A stretch of 64,000 bases of DNA from an uncultured Roseobacter sp. (GCF_947495275.1 NZ_CANLYL010000001.1:434001-498000), one strand, 5' to 3'. Positions 18,176-28,576 are shown, numbered from the stretch's first letter. Notes: generated by a model not told the origin, from the letters alone. Made by a program: numbers and translations.

Positions 18176-19528
18176 ATGACAACCGCTTTGATCATTTTGG
18201 CTGCAGGCAAGGGAACCCGGATGAATTCCGACCTGCCCAAAGTGCTTCACCCGCTGGCGGGCGCACCGCTTCTGGTGCATGCCATGCAGACCGGTGCCAG
18301 CCTTGAGCCTACACATTCGGTCGTTGTTGCCGGGCACGGGGCCGAGATGGTGCGCAAGGCTGCGCTGACCCATGACGAAACGGCCGTCGTGGTCGAGCAA
18401 ACCGAACAGTTGGGCACCGGACATGCCACGGCGCAAGCGCGCGCAGCCCTGGCCGATTTTGATGGCACAGCCATCGTGATCTTTGGCGACACGCCATTCG
18501 TGCGGTCGGAAACGCTCGCTGCAATGGTTGAGGCACAATCCAGCAATGATCTGGTCGTTCTTGGGTTCGAGGCGGCAGACCCGGGGCGTTACGGTCGCCT
18601 TGTCGTTCAGGACGATCAGTTGGAACGCATCGTCGAATTCAAAGATGCGTCGGAAGCTGAGCGCGGGATCACCCTGTGCAATAGCGGTGTCGTCGCCTGC
18701 AATGCCAATCTGCTCTTCAAGCTCATCGACGCAGTGGGGAACGACAATGCAGCTGGCGAATACTATCTGACGGATATCGTCGGCATCGCCCGGGCCCGCG
18801 ACCTGAGCGCCACGGTTGTCACCTGCGCAGAAAGCGAAACGCTGGGCATCAACACCCGCGCGGAACTTGCCAGCGCCGAAGCCGCCTTCCAGTCCAATGC
18901 CCGGGCCCGCGCGGTTGATGATGGCGTCACGCTACCAGCCCCGGAAACCGTCCATTTTGCTTTTGATACGGTGATCGGGCGCGACACGATTGTTGAACCG
19001 AATGTTGTTTTCGGGCCCGGCGTGACCGTGGAATCTGGTGCCACCATACGTGCATTTTCGCATCTGGAAGGATGTCATGTCGCCCGTGGCGCCATTATCG
19101 GACCTTATGCCCGGCTGCGTCCGGGCGCAGAACTGAGCGAGAACACCCGCGTGGGAAATTTCGTCGAAATCAAGAATGCCCAGATCGGCGAAGGCAGCAA
19201 GGTCAACCACCTTAGCTACATTGGGGATGCCGTGCTTGGTGCCCAGACGAACATAGGCGCCGGAACGATCACCTGCAACTATGACGGGGTGATGAAGCAT
19301 CGCACCGAAATCGGCGACAATGTCTTTATCGGGTCAAATACGATGCTCGTCGCCCCCGTTCATATCGGTGACGGTGCCATGACGGGCAGTGGCTCGGTAA
19401 TTACCTCCGATGTGGAGGCGAACGCACTTGCCATCGCCCGCGCGCCACAGGTGGAGAAACCCGGCACAGCGGCAAAACTGATACAGATACTCAAGGCAAA
19501 GAAAGCCAAACTTCAAAGAGGCAGCTGA
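18176..19528 (+). CDS. glmU: Bifunctional UDP-N-acetylglucosamine pyrophosphorylase / glucosamine-1-phosphate acetyltransferase
   Basis: It performs the last two steps to UDP-GlcNAc for peptidoglycan and LPS. The N-terminal uridylyltransferase has LAAGKGTRMNSDLPKVLHPL at residues 8-27, then GTGHATAQA and IVIFGDTPF. The C-terminal half is a left-handed beta-helix of hexapeptide repeats (from about 245) with the acetyltransferase motifs NFVEIKN, HLSYIGDA and TITCNYDG. The 450-residue length is normal. glmS follows three bases later, so synthesis and activation of GlcN are co-transcribed. Confidence 0.97.
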   Translation: MTTALIILAAGKGTRMNSDLPKVLHPLAGAPLLVHAMQTGASLEPTHSVVVAGHGAEMVRKAALTHDETAVVVEQTEQLGTGHATAQARAALADFDGTAIVIFGDTPFVRSETLAAMVEAQSSNDLVVLGFEAADPGRYGRLVVQDDQLERIVEFKDASEAERGITLCNSGVVACNANLLFKLIDAVGNDNAAGEYYLTDIVGIARARDLSATVVTCAESETLGINTRAELASAEAAFQSNARARAVDDGVTLPAPETVHFAFDTVIGRDTIVEPNVVFGPGVTVESGATIRAFSHLEGCHVARGAIIGPYARLRPGAELSENTRVGNFVEIKNAQIGEGSKVNHLSYIGDAVLGAQTNIGAGTITCNYDGVMKHRTEIGDNVFIGSNTMLVAPVHIGDGAMTGSGSVITSDVEANALAIARAPQVEKPGTAAKLIQILKAKKAKLQRGS

Positions 19529-19531
19529 TCT

Positions 19532-21352
19532 ATGTGTGGAATTGTAGGTGTTTTGGGCAATCATGAAGTTGCGCCCATTCTTGTCGAAGCGCTCAAAAGG
19601 CTTGAGTACCGAGGGTACGATAGCGCGGGCATTGCGACCGTCGAAAACGGTGCACTGGATCGGCGTCGTGCTGTTGGCAAGCTCGTCAACCTGTCCGATT
19701 TGCTTGTCCACGAACCATTGGCCGGAAAATCCGGCATCGGTCACACACGCTGGGCAACCCATGGTGCCCCTTCGGTGCTGAACGCACACCCGCATCAGGC
19801 CGGACGCGTGGCTGTCGTGCATAATGGGATCATTGAGAACTTCCGTGAATTGCGCGCAGAGCTTTCGGAAAAAGGCGTGGATTTCGTCACCGAAACCGAC
19901 ACTGAAACCGTGGCCTTACTGACCGAATACTACATGTCCCAAGGGGCAGCGCCGGTTGCGGCGGCCAATCAGGCACTTGACCGGTTGCAAGGCGCCTTCG
20001 CGCTGGCTTTCCTGTTTTCCGGCGAAGACGATCTGATTGTGGCAGCACGCCAGGGCTCGCCGCTGGCCATCGGTCACGGCGAGGGAGAAATGTTTGTTGG
20101 ATCCGACGCCATCGCCTTGTCACCGCTGACCGATCGCATCAGCTATCTGGAAGAAGGCGACCGCGCGGTCGTGACACGAAACTCCGTCGAGGTGCGCGAT
20201 ATCAACGGCACCCTGGCAAACCGCGCCATCAGGACCGTCCAGGTGGGGGCCACGCGCATCGACAAGGCCGGGCACAAACACTTCATGGCCAAGGAAATTG
20301 CTGAACAGCCAACGGTGATTGCCCAGGCACTGGGTCACTACCTGAGCGCGGATGGCGAAATCAGCTTGCCGAACCCCGGGGTTGATTTCACTTCTATCGA
20401 CCGGTTGACCATGGTCGCATGCGGCACCGCATTCTACGCTTGCCTGACCGCGAAATACTGGTTCGAACAAATTGCCCGCCTGCCCGTCGATGTCGATGTG
20501 GCATCGGAATTCCGCTATCGCGAACCCCCGATCCCGGATCGGACCGCCGCCCTTTTTGTCAGCCAGTCAGGAGAGACCGCCGACACATTGGCTGCCTTGA
20601 GATATTGTGAGGGCAAGGCGGGGCGCATTCTGTCCGTCGTGAATGTGCCAGAAAGCTCCATCGCGCGCGAGAGCGATCTTGTCTTGCCAATCCATGCCGG
20701 TGTCGAAGTGGGTGTTGCATCGACAAAAGCTTTCAGTTGCCAGCTGACGGTATTGTTCATGCTGGCGCTGAAAGCTGCGCGCGATCGCGGAGAGATAGAT
20801 GCAAAGACGCTCGCAGATCACCTCAACGCACTACGCAGCATTCCCGGCGTTCTGAGTACGGCGCTGGAAAGTAGCAAAGCGATGCAAAAGGCCTCCCTGA
20901 AGCTCGCCGAAGCGCGCGATGTCTTGTTTCTGGGGCGTGGTCTGATGTATCCGCTGGCACTGGAGGGGGCGTTAAAACTGAAGGAAATCAGCTATATACA
21001 CGCTGAGGCATATGCATCTGGGGAACTCAAGCACGGCCCGATTGCCCTTGTCGATAAATCCGTTCCGGTCGTTGTCATGGCCCCCAGAGATGCGCTGTTC
21101 GACAAAACTGTCAGCAATATGCAAGAAGTCATGGCCCGCAAGGGTCGCGTCATTCTGATTTCAGACAAACAAGGCTTGAAAGAGGCCGGCGACGGTGCCT
21201 ACGCGACAATAGAATTACCGTCAGTACCTGACGCCGTCACACCGATTCTATATGCTATCCCCGCTCAACTGCTCGCCTACCACACTGCCGTTGCCAAAGG
21301 CACGGACGTGGATCAGCCACGTAACCTGGCAAAATCTGTCACGGTGGAATAG
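19532..21352 (+). CDS. glmS: Glutamine-fructose-6-phosphate aminotransferase (isomerizing)
   Basis: It makes glucosamine-6-phosphate from fructose-6-phosphate and glutamine. The class-II glutaminase domain starts with the catalytic cysteine (MCGIVGVLG) and contains HTRWATHG near 72-79 and HNGIIEN. Two SIS isomerase domains follow (MVACGTAFYA and SQSGETADT in the first; FLGRGLMYPLALEGALKLKE and EAYASGELKHGPIAL in the second), ending NLAKSVTVE. The length of 606 residues is typical. It lies three bases after glmU. No glmS ribozyme-like leader is possible in so short a gap. Confidence 0.98.
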   Translation: MCGIVGVLGNHEVAPILVEALKRLEYRGYDSAGIATVENGALDRRRAVGKLVNLSDLLVHEPLAGKSGIGHTRWATHGAPSVLNAHPHQAGRVAVVHNGIIENFRELRAELSEKGVDFVTETDTETVALLTEYYMSQGAAPVAAANQALDRLQGAFALAFLFSGEDDLIVAARQGSPLAIGHGEGEMFVGSDAIALSPLTDRISYLEEGDRAVVTRNSVEVRDINGTLANRAIRTVQVGATRIDKAGHKHFMAKEIAEQPTVIAQALGHYLSADGEISLPNPGVDFTSIDRLTMVACGTAFYACLTAKYWFEQIARLPVDVDVASEFRYREPPIPDRTAALFVSQSGETADTLAALRYCEGKAGRILSVVNVPESSIARESDLVLPIHAGVEVGVASTKAFSCQLTVLFMLALKAARDRGEIDAKTLADHLNALRSIPGVLSTALESSKAMQKASLKLAEARDVLFLGRGLMYPLALEGALKLKEISYIHAEAYASGELKHGPIALVDKSVPVVVMAPRDALFDKTVSNMQEVMARKGRVILISDKQGLKEAGDGAYATIELPSVPDAVTPILYAIPAQLLAYHTAVAKGTDVDQPRNLAKSVTVE

Positions 21353-21354
21353 CG

Positions 21355-21909
21355 ATGGCCAAGCAGTTTGACGGCCTGAGCGAGGTGCTGACCCGTTTCA
21401 TCGAAGCGCAGCATATCTTTTTCGTCGGGTCAGCAGCACCTGACGGTCAGGTCAACATCTCGCCAAAGGGTATGGACAGCTTGCGGGTTTTAGGCCCCAA
21501 CCGAATTGTCTGGCGAAACCTGACAGGATCTGGAAATGAAACCGCTGGCCATCTGGCGCAACTCAATCGCATGACGCTGATGTGGTGCGGCTTCGAAGCA
21601 AAGCCGATGATCTTGAGGACATATGGAACCGCGAAAACGCTGCATCTTCGCGATGAGGCGTTTCGCTCCCTGAACGCGCTGTTTCCCCATTCGGACGGCG
21701 CGCGTCAAATTTACGACGTGTCACTCGATCTCGTACAGACAAGCTGCGGTTATGCTGTCCCCTTCATGGCCTATCAGGGGGAGCGGGACGTTCTGCGCAA
21801 TTGGACCGAAGACAAGACGCCCGAGGAGATCGCGACCTATTGGGAGACGCGCAACCAGCACACCATTGATGGCGCGCCAACTTATGTCACGAGCCCCAAA
21901 ACACCTTAA
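21355..21909 (+). CDS. Pyridoxamine 5'-phosphate oxidase-like flavin-binding protein
   Basis: This 184-residue split-barrel protein opens with IEAQHIFFVGSAAPDGQVNISPKGMDSLRV, the usual N-terminal pattern of PNPOx-like FMN or F420-binding proteins; WRNLTGSGNETAGHLAQLNRMTLMW follows. The C-terminus (CGYAVPFMAYQGERDVLRNW) is typical of a subfamily of unknown function. It begins two bases after the glmS stop and is probably co-transcribed. True pyridoxal biosynthesis is unlikely; the substrate is unknown. Confidence 0.83.
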   Translation: MAKQFDGLSEVLTRFIEAQHIFFVGSAAPDGQVNISPKGMDSLRVLGPNRIVWRNLTGSGNETAGHLAQLNRMTLMWCGFEAKPMILRTYGTAKTLHLRDEAFRSLNALFPHSDGARQIYDVSLDLVQTSCGYAVPFMAYQGERDVLRNWTEDKTPEEIATYWETRNQHTIDGAPTYVTSPKTP

Positions 21910-21921
21910 AGCCAAGACACC

Positions 21922-22404
21922 TTAAAGACTGACATCCACGGTCACCAGATCTGTCAGATTGACGCCGAGCAGGCGCATCGCGGCAAGTGACATGCGGCTG
22001 CCGGCGGTTTCGGGGCCTGCAATGGGGATCAACGTCACGGCCACGGTCTTACCCGTCGCAGGATTGCGCACTTTGCCCATGGTCTCATCTGAAACAAGCG
22101 GTGTCTTCAGCCAGAAACCCGGCTCTGCCGGGCTTCCCAGCGAAGCAACCGTCTGACCCAGCGATCGGCCCGTGGCGCCTGCACCGCTGGCCGCTGCCCT
22201 CTCGGAGGCCGTCGTGGTATCCAGAACGTCAGCCGTTTGCGGAGCGTTGGCGCCCAAAGCGGTTGGCTGTGCGGTCGCAGTCGGTTCAACCGACGGTGCC
22301 TTTGCGCCCCCCAGGGCCACATTGAGCTGATTGAGTTCAGCGCAACCTGCCGTGGACAGAGCACCGACAATCAGGACCATCTTCAAAGCGCAAACATGTC
22401 TCAT
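21922..22404 (-). CDS. Putative lipoprotein of unknown function
   Basis: This 160-residue protein starts [20 protein letters not shown] and has the lipobox STAGC, so it is exported and lipid-anchored. A low-complexity Ala/Thr/Pro region (about 35-75) precedes a small C-terminal domain ([40 protein letters not shown]). The ATG at 22404 is preferred because the frame reaching 22476 reads over the moaA leader. It lies divergent to moaA and convergent with the PNPOx-like gene. Lipoproteins of this build are common in roseobacters, but I know no function. Confidence 0.72.
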   Translation of the reverse strand: MRHVCALKMVLIVGALSTAGCAELNQLNVALGGAKAPSVEPTATAQPTALGANAPQTADVLDTTTASERAAASGAGATGRSLGQTVASLGSPAEPGFWLKTPLVSDETMGKVRNPATGKTVAVTLIPIAGPETAGSRMSLAAMRLLGVNLTDLVTVDVSL

Positions 22405-22489
22405 AAGACGTCTAAAGCATAGATGGCCGATACACATCAATGCCGTTAACCCCTTGCTGCGTCTTGGCCAGCGCATTACCTATGACAGC

Positions 22490-23497
22490 ATGAATGCTCC
22501 ATTGATCGATCCTTTCGCCCGCGCAATTACCTATTTGAGGGTCTCGGTGACCGACCGCTGCGATTTTCGCTGCGTCTATTGCATGTCTGAGAACATGACA
22601 TTTCTGCCCAAAAAGGAGTTGCTGACACTGGAAGAACTGGACCGTATGTGTTCGACCTTCATCGGGCTTGGCGTCGAAAAACTGCGCATCACCGGAGGCG
22701 AGCCTCTTGTGCGCAAGGGTATCATGACGTTCTTTGAAGGTATGACGCGACATCTTGAAAGCGGCGCGCTCAAGGAACTGACCCTCACAACCAATGGCAG
22801 CCAGTTGGAACGGTTCGCAAAAGACCTCTATGCTGCCGGGGTGCGGCGCGTAAACGTGTCTCTTGATACATTGGACGAAGGCAAGTTTGCTGACATCACC
22901 CGATGGGGACGCTTGCCGCAGGTGTTGCGCGGAATCGATGCGGCGCAGTCAGCGGGGCTACGGGTCAAGCTGAACGCTGTTGCACTCAAGGATTTCAATG
23001 AAGAAGAGTTACCCTACATCACCCGTTGGTGTGCGGACCGGGATATTGATCTGACATGGATCGAGGTCATGCCGATGGGTGACATCGGGAACGAGGACCG
23101 TTTGGGCCAGTACTGGTCGCTCAAGGACGTGCGCGCGCGGTATGCAGAGCACTACACCGTCACCGATCTGGCAGAACGTACCGGCGGCCCTGCACGTTAT
23201 GTCCGGCTGGAGGAAACAGGACAGAAAATCGGGTTTATCACACCGCTGAGCCACAACTTCTGCGAAAGCTGCAACCGCGTGCGCCTGACCTGCACTGGTG
23301 AGATTTTCATGTGCCTCGGCCAGGAGGACGCCGCAGACCTGCGCGCGCCGCTGCGCGCGCACCCTGCCGATGACGGGCCCCTCGAAGATGCCATCCGCGC
23401 GGCGATCGCGTTAAAGCCCAAAGGGCATGATTTCGACTATTCCCGTCAACGCCTGGACGGTCAGATGCCTCGCCATATGAGCCATACCGGCGGCTGA
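22490..23497 (+). CDS. moaA: GTP 3',8-cyclase (molybdenum cofactor biosynthesis protein A)
   Basis: This radical SAM enzyme starts molybdopterin synthesis from GTP together with MoaC. The SAM cluster cysteines are C24, C28 and C31 in [15 protein letters not shown], and the C-terminal cluster cysteines C258, C261 and C275 in [13 protein letters not shown] through FMC. Other family stretches are [11 protein letters not shown] and VNVSLDTLD. With the ATG at 22490 it is 335 residues, as expected; the frame runs back to 22331 but the extra part is antisense to the lipoprotein gene. No other moa gene lies nearby. Confidence 0.95.
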   Translation: MNAPLIDPFARAITYLRVSVTDRCDFRCVYCMSENMTFLPKKELLTLEELDRMCSTFIGLGVEKLRITGGEPLVRKGIMTFFEGMTRHLESGALKELTLTTNGSQLERFAKDLYAAGVRRVNVSLDTLDEGKFADITRWGRLPQVLRGIDAAQSAGLRVKLNAVALKDFNEEELPYITRWCADRDIDLTWIEVMPMGDIGNEDRLGQYWSLKDVRARYAEHYTVTDLAERTGGPARYVRLEETGQKIGFITPLSHNFCESCNRVRLTCTGEIFMCLGQEDAADLRAPLRAHPADDGPLEDAIRAAIALKPKGHDFDYSRQRLDGQMPRHMSHTGG

Positions 23498-23506
23498 CCT
23501 GAGCCA

Positions 23507-24805
23507 ATGCGCGCACCGCTGCTCTTTCATGTCTATGTGGCGGCAACCACGTTGCTGATCCCTTTCGCGGCCTGGGCGCAGACACGCAAGATGCGTCGCC
23601 AGGGTGTTTCAGTGCTGCGCGCGCACGAGAAACTCGGCCATGCCAGTCAGCCTCGTACGGGGGGCGGAAAACTCGTCTGGTTTCATGCGGCCTCGGTTGG
23701 CGAGAGCCTGTCGGTTCTGGCGCTGATAACGCGCATGGGTGAGATGCTGCCCCGCGCCCAATTCCTGATCACCTCCGGCACGCCGACGTCGGCGAAGCTG
23801 GTTGCCGACCGTTTGCCGCCGCGCACCGTGCACCAGTTTGCGCCGCTCGATGCCCGTGGCCCCGTCAGCCGTTTCCTGCAACACTGGCGACCTGCTGCCG
23901 CAGTCTTCGTTGAGAGCGAGCTTTGGCCGCAGATGCTGCGCATGACCCGGAACACAGGCGCAAGCATGGCGCTGGTGAATGCGCGCCTCAGCGCAAAATC
24001 GCGCGCCGCCTGGACGAACAAGCCAGCTCTGGCGGCTTATATCTTCGATGTCTTCGATCTGATCCTCACGCAGAATGACGACATGGCGCAGGCCATGGTG
24101 AACATGCATGCGCCCGCCGATCGGGTTGCCCGGGGGATAAACCTCAAATCCATGTCGGCCCCCCTGCCGACCGACCCTGCCGTCCTTGCGCCCGCCCGCA
24201 CGGCAATCAAGGGACGCCCCGTCTGGGTTGCAGCCTCCACCCACAAAGGGGAGGAGGCGATTGTTCTTGAAGCCCATAGAGCGCTTTTGCGTGATTATCC
24301 GGAGCTGCTCCTGATCCTGGTGCCGCGCCATCCCGAACGCAGCGCTGAAATCGCAGGGCTGATCAACAGTGGTGGGTTCAGCTGCGCTGTTCGCTCAAAA
24401 GGTGACCATCCGAAGGCGGGTGAAGCCGTCTACCTTGCCGACACGCTTGGCGAGTTGGGCAATTGGTATGCTCTTTCGGATGTTGTCTTTCTGGGCGGAT
24501 CATTGTTGCCTATTGGTGGTCATAACCCCTTTGAAGTTGTGCAATCGGGTGCTGCGGTCATCTCAGGGCCTCATGTGACGAATTTCGCTGAAACGTTTTC
24601 CGACATGGAAAAATCGGGCGTAGCCCGCATTGCAGAGGACGGCCCTGCTCTTGCGCAGGCGGTTCAAATGATGCTGCAAGACGGTGCGCATCGCGCCACT
24701 GCATTGCAGGCCGCGCGCGACTATGTTCAGGACAAGGCGGATCAGCTCAGCGGTATTGCAAGCCGCCTGATCCGAATGCTCAAGCTGGAGGATGATATCC
24801 GATGA
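23507..24805 (+). CDS. waaA: 3-deoxy-D-manno-octulosonic acid transferase
   Basis: This GT30 enzyme adds Kdo from CMP-Kdo to the lipid A precursor at the inner membrane. It has an N-terminal hydrophobic anchor (about 5-24), the acceptor-domain motif WFHAASVGES near residue 58, ESELWPQ near 131, and the donor-site region DTLGELGNWYALSDVVFLGGS with PIGGHNPFE near 345. The 432-residue length is usual. It overlaps the next glycosyltransferase gene by four bases, so Kdo transfer and core extension are coupled. Confidence 0.95.
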   Translation: MRAPLLFHVYVAATTLLIPFAAWAQTRKMRRQGVSVLRAHEKLGHASQPRTGGGKLVWFHAASVGESLSVLALITRMGEMLPRAQFLITSGTPTSAKLVADRLPPRTVHQFAPLDARGPVSRFLQHWRPAAAVFVESELWPQMLRMTRNTGASMALVNARLSAKSRAAWTNKPALAAYIFDVFDLILTQNDDMAQAMVNMHAPADRVARGINLKSMSAPLPTDPAVLAPARTAIKGRPVWVAASTHKGEEAIVLEAHRALLRDYPELLLILVPRHPERSAEIAGLINSGGFSCAVRSKGDHPKAGEAVYLADTLGELGNWYALSDVVFLGGSLLPIGGHNPFEVVQSGAAVISGPHVTNFAETFSDMEKSGVARIAEDGPALAQAVQMMLQDGAHRATALQAARDYVQDKADQLSGIASRLIRMLKLEDDIR

Positions 24806-25866
24806 CAGCCCCGCTCCCACCCCTGCGCGACATCGATGTCATTGCGCCCAATTTCAAACGGCGGCATTCCGGTGTGACATCGACGGTGATACGTCTCGTG
24901 CCGCTTCAGGCCCGCGACATCGCCATTGCCGCCTGTGCGCCTGATCTGCCACCGGAGGTGCCCAACCTCGCGCCCGGAAAACTGCTGCTGCTGCCGCGCA
25001 GCGGTCCCTCCGGAGCGCGCGTCTGGCATGCTAGGCGCAATGTTGAAATGATCGCCGGGCTGGCATTAAAATATCTCGCAGGCAAACGTCTGAAACTGCT
25101 TTTTACATCTGCTGCGCAACGTCGGCATACCGGATTTACCCGATGGCTCCTGCGGCAGATGGATGCGATCATTGCGACCTCTTCCAAATCTGCAAGTTAT
25201 CTTGATCACGAGGCGACCGTCATTCGACACGGCGTGGATTGCGCGTTGTTTCAACCGGTGCAAGACAGAAAGGCGCTGCGCGAGGCTCTTGCTCTGCCCG
25301 GCGACGGCCCGTTGATCGGGTGTTTTGGTCGTATACGGCACCAAAAGGGTAATGACCTTTTCGTCGCAGCCATGATCGAGGTTTTTGCCGCCCACAAAAC
25401 CGCCAAAGCGTTGATCATGGGACGTGCGACGACAGAGCATCAGGATTTCCTCAAGAAACTTAAGGAAGATGTCGCTGCGGCGGGTCTGGCTGACCGCATT
25501 CTCTTTCGCGACGAGGTGCCGATAGAAGACCTGGCAAAACATTTTCAGGCCCTTGATCTTTATGTCGCCCCGCAACGCTGGGAAGGGTTCGGACTGACCC
25601 CACTGGAAGCCATGGCCTGTGGCGCGCCCGCAGTGGCCACCAAAGTCGGCGCTTTTGAAGAACTCATTGCAGAAGGCGAAACCGGTCATCTGGTGGATAT
25701 AGAGGATGTGCCCGCCATGGTGACAGCGATCGACGGAATATTGGCCGATGACGCCAAGCGCGACGCAATGTCCAAAGCAGCGCGCGCCCGGGCCGTTGGC
25801 AACTTCCGACTGGAGCAGGAAGCTGCCGCAATTGTCGCCGTTTATCGAAAGTTGCTCGCCAGCTAA
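24802..25866 (+). CDS. LPS core glycosyltransferase, family GT4 (LpcC-like)
   Basis: This GT-B fold, 354-residue enzyme has GCFGRIRHQKGNDLFVAAM near 170 and the nucleotide-sugar site E-x7-E pattern in RWEGFGLTPLEAMACGAP near 262-278. Its overlap with waaA and resemblance to the alphaproteobacterial mannosyltransferase LpcC suggest that it adds the first core sugar (often mannose) to Kdo. The exact donor cannot be read from sequence. It converges with the aminoacylase gene, sharing four bases. Confidence 0.87.
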   Translation: MTAPLPPLRDIDVIAPNFKRRHSGVTSTVIRLVPLQARDIAIAACAPDLPPEVPNLAPGKLLLLPRSGPSGARVWHARRNVEMIAGLALKYLAGKRLKLLFTSAAQRRHTGFTRWLLRQMDAIIATSSKSASYLDHEATVIRHGVDCALFQPVQDRKALREALALPGDGPLIGCFGRIRHQKGNDLFVAAMIEVFAAHKTAKALIMGRATTEHQDFLKKLKEDVAAAGLADRILFRDEVPIEDLAKHFQALDLYVAPQRWEGFGLTPLEAMACGAPAVATKVGAFEELIAEGETGHLVDIEDVPAMVTAIDGILADDAKRDAMSKAARARAVGNFRLEQEAAAIVAVYRKLLAS

Positions 25867-27029
25867 CCGGCAGCAGGTAGGCGCTGTTCCACAATTTCTG
25901 CCCACCAGCTGCACCCCGCTGGGATCGCCTCATCGTTGAAATTATACTCCGGATGATGAACCGCGGCCCCCGGGCCGTTTCCGACGAGAATATAGGCGCC
26001 CGGTCTCTCTTCGAGCATGAAGGCAAAATCCTCTCCCCCCATGACCAGAGGCGCTTCCTCGCAGGCGCCCGCAACTTTTTCTGCGACCTTCGCTGCAAAT
26101 TCCGTCTGCTCATCATGATTGACCATAACCGGATAGTTGCGCGTGTAATCCACGCGGGCCTCCGCCCCGAAACTTGCGGCAATCCCAGTCGCAACCGCCT
26201 TCAGCCGTGTTTCCGCCAGATCGCGCATCTCCGTTGTCATGGTGCGCACGGTTCCCTTGAGCAAAACGCGCTGCGGGATGACATTGAAGGCTTTTGAAGA
26301 GGTCTCAAAAGACGTCACTGAAACGACGATCTGATCGACAGGATCGGCGTTGCGGCTCGCAATGGTCTGTGCCGCAATGACAATATGGCTGGCGACAATT
26401 GTGGTATCGATCGTTTCATGGGGTTTTGCCGCGTGTCCGCCCAGACCTTCCACTTCGATCTCGAAAATATCCGTGGCGGCAAAAAAGGCACCGGGGCGAA
26501 TTGCAAAACTGCCCATCGGATGACCCGGCCAGTTGTGCATGCCGTAAACTTCCTGGATGCCGAACCGCGCCATCATACCGTCGTTACACATCTCGCGCCC
26601 GCCGCCACCGCCTTCTTCTGCGGGTTGGAAAATCACCACTGCTGTGCCATCGAAATTCCGCGTCTCTGCGAGGTATTTTGCCGCGCCCAGCAACATGGCC
26701 GTATGACCATCATGGCCACAGGCGTGCATCGCACCCGGTGTTTTGGAGGCATATGCGACACCCGTCTGCTCGTGTATCGGCAGCGCATCCATATCTGCAC
26801 GCAGCCCGACAACCTTGCCGGACCTATTTGTCTTGCCCTTGATCACGCCGACGACACCGGTTCTGCCGATACCAGTCACAACCTCGTCGCACCCGAAAGC
26901 TTCCAGTTTTTCCGCCACCAGCGCAGAGGTGCGATGGGTGTCGAACAACAATTCGGGGTGCTCGTGCAGATCGCGCCGCCAGGCAGTGATTTCATCGTGC
27001 AATTCGGCAAAACGGTTTTTGACGGGCAT
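25863..27029 (-). CDS. M20 family aminoacylase / amidohydrolase
   Basis: This 388-residue dizinc hydrolase of the hippuricase/IAA-amino-acid type has WRRDLHEHPELLFDTHRT near residue 18, MHACGHDGHTAMLLGAA (metal site) near 101-117, QPAEEGGGGG with the catalytic Glu near 134, and GGEDFAFMLEERPG near 345. Such enzymes deacylate N-acyl amino acids. It is the last gene downstream of an ABC-transporter/argE/oxidoreductase set on the same strand, which hints that imported N-acylated compounds are its substrates. Confidence 0.92.
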   Translation of the reverse strand: MPVKNRFAELHDEITAWRRDLHEHPELLFDTHRTSALVAEKLEAFGCDEVVTGIGRTGVVGVIKGKTNRSGKVVGLRADMDALPIHEQTGVAYASKTPGAMHACGHDGHTAMLLGAAKYLAETRNFDGTAVVIFQPAEEGGGGGREMCNDGMMARFGIQEVYGMHNWPGHPMGSFAIRPGAFFAATDIFEIEVEGLGGHAAKPHETIDTTIVASHIVIAAQTIASRNADPVDQIVVSVTSFETSSKAFNVIPQRVLLKGTVRTMTTEMRDLAETRLKAVATGIAASFGAEARVDYTRNYPVMVNHDEQTEFAAKVAEKVAGACEEAPLVMGGEDFAFMLEERPGAYILVGNGPGAAVHHPEYNFNDEAIPAGCSWWAEIVEQRLPAAG

Positions 27030-27229
27030 TCGGGATTTCTCCTTGAAATATCGTTGGTGCCAAGTGGGTTGTGATCTGCCGGGGCAGATGACCTTACGAC
27101 ATCAGGCTACTGGGCTTATGTGCCGACAGGGGCACTCAGAAACGGGCATGATTCTGCCTTCCTGAAAGCCATCTTAAACCTCCCTGCAGCGGCTTCAACC
27201 TGATCCGAGCGCTTTTGCAAGATGTCGCG

Positions 27230-28576
27230 TTATAGCGCGGGACCAAGGCGCATCGCACTGCCGTCAGCAAAACGCGAAAACCGAAAACGGTCAAGATCAT
27301 GCCCCGGATCCTTGCCCTGTGCGAGATCAGCCAGAATGCGCCCCATGGCCGGACCGATGCCAAAACCATGACCGCTCATTCCCGTCCCCAGCGTCAGTCC
27401 GGGGAGAGCCGCCACGCGATCTACAACTGGAACAAGGTCAGGCATCGTATCAATCATCCCGGCCCAAGTATGGGAGAGGTCGAAATCGGGCAATTCCGGA
27501 AACAGGGCGGCAAACTGACCCTTGAGCCGATTCGCCCGCGATCTGTTCGGAGCCGGATTCAGAACACGCATGCTTTCAAAGGGGCTGATACCACCCTCAA
27601 GCCAGCGCCGCGGCGTTGTCCACGCATCGGGATACCCATGCGGTGCCGCTGGATAAAACCGGGTACCAAAAGGCTCAGCCCGCAATTGCGTGAGGAATTT
27701 TGGCAGTGAGCGCAGCGCGTTCCAACCTATGAAGAGTTCGTGAAATCCGCCTGGCGCCAACGTATAGCCACCATCTACCCGCCGCCTGAAAGCGATCTTG
27801 TCATCTGCAACACCGCCCTCAGTGATCAACGGCAACGCACTGGTCGCGGCAACTGTTGCGCGCACTGAAAGCTGCGGCAGAAAAACCTCCTGACTACCCA
27901 GCAGGAGAGCGGACCATGCACCCCCGGCCAGAATCACTTCAGGCGCGGAAATTCTGCCCTGTTCCGTGATCACGCCCGCCACACGCCCTGCCGCAAGATC
28001 AAGCGCTCGCGCGGCACAGTTTTCAACAATGCAAGCTCCCTCACGCACCGCTATGCCAGCGAGGGCAGGAACGGCGACCCAAGGCTCGGCGCGCATATCG
28101 GAGGCCGTATGCAACGCCCCTGAATAAGTTTGCGACATGCCCGGCACCAGAGCTGCGGTCTCTGCCGCACCCATCGTTCTTGTATCGACACCAAGCTCTT
28201 GGGCAATCGGCGCCCAAGCTGCGTATTTGGCCATCTGGGCTTCGGATTTCGCAAGGTATGTGACGCCCGCTTGCCGTAGTCCGATGTCCTGATTGGTTTG
28301 CGTCGCAAGCTCTCGCCATAGCCTGTTGGCCTCGACCATGATCGGCAATTCATCGGGATCACGCCCCTGCTGCCTGATCCATCCCCAATTCCGGCTGGAT
28401 TGTTCCGCCGCAACGCGTCCCTTTTCCAAAAGCACCGTTTTTTTCCCGGCACGGGCCAGGAACAGGGCCGATGAGACGCCAATGATCCCACCGCCGATCA
28501 CCACCACATCTGCCTGATCAGGGAGAGGGCCGGGGAACTTTACGGGTGTTTCAAGAGAAATCGGAAACGGCTGCAT
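27230..28576 (-). CDS. FAD-dependent oxidoreductase, D-amino acid oxidase (DAO) family
   Basis: This 448-residue flavoprotein has the dinucleotide fold ADVVVIGGGIIGVSSALFLA near 22-42, LLEKGRVAAEQSSRNWGWIR near 48-67, and a C-terminal FAD motif GTGMSGHGFGIGPAMGRIL near 405. It resembles glycine/sarcosine/D-amino-acid oxidoreductases. The SSRN(W/G)G block is typical of a subgroup found near amino-acid transport genes. The ATG at 28576 is chosen over an in-frame TTG at 28600. It lies 200 bases upstream of the aminoacylase and 69 bases downstream of argE. Confidence 0.88.
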   Translation of the reverse strand: MQPFPISLETPVKFPGPLPDQADVVVIGGGIIGVSSALFLARAGKKTVLLEKGRVAAEQSSRNWGWIRQQGRDPDELPIMVEANRLWRELATQTNQDIGLRQAGVTYLAKSEAQMAKYAAWAPIAQELGVDTRTMGAAETAALVPGMSQTYSGALHTASDMRAEPWVAVPALAGIAVREGACIVENCAARALDLAAGRVAGVITEQGRISAPEVILAGGAWSALLLGSQEVFLPQLSVRATVAATSALPLITEGGVADDKIAFRRRVDGGYTLAPGGFHELFIGWNALRSLPKFLTQLRAEPFGTRFYPAAPHGYPDAWTTPRRWLEGGISPFESMRVLNPAPNRSRANRLKGQFAALFPELPDFDLSHTWAGMIDTMPDLVPVVDRVAALPGLTLGTGMSGHGFGIGPAMGRILADLAQGKDPGHDLDRFRFSRFADGSAMRLGPAL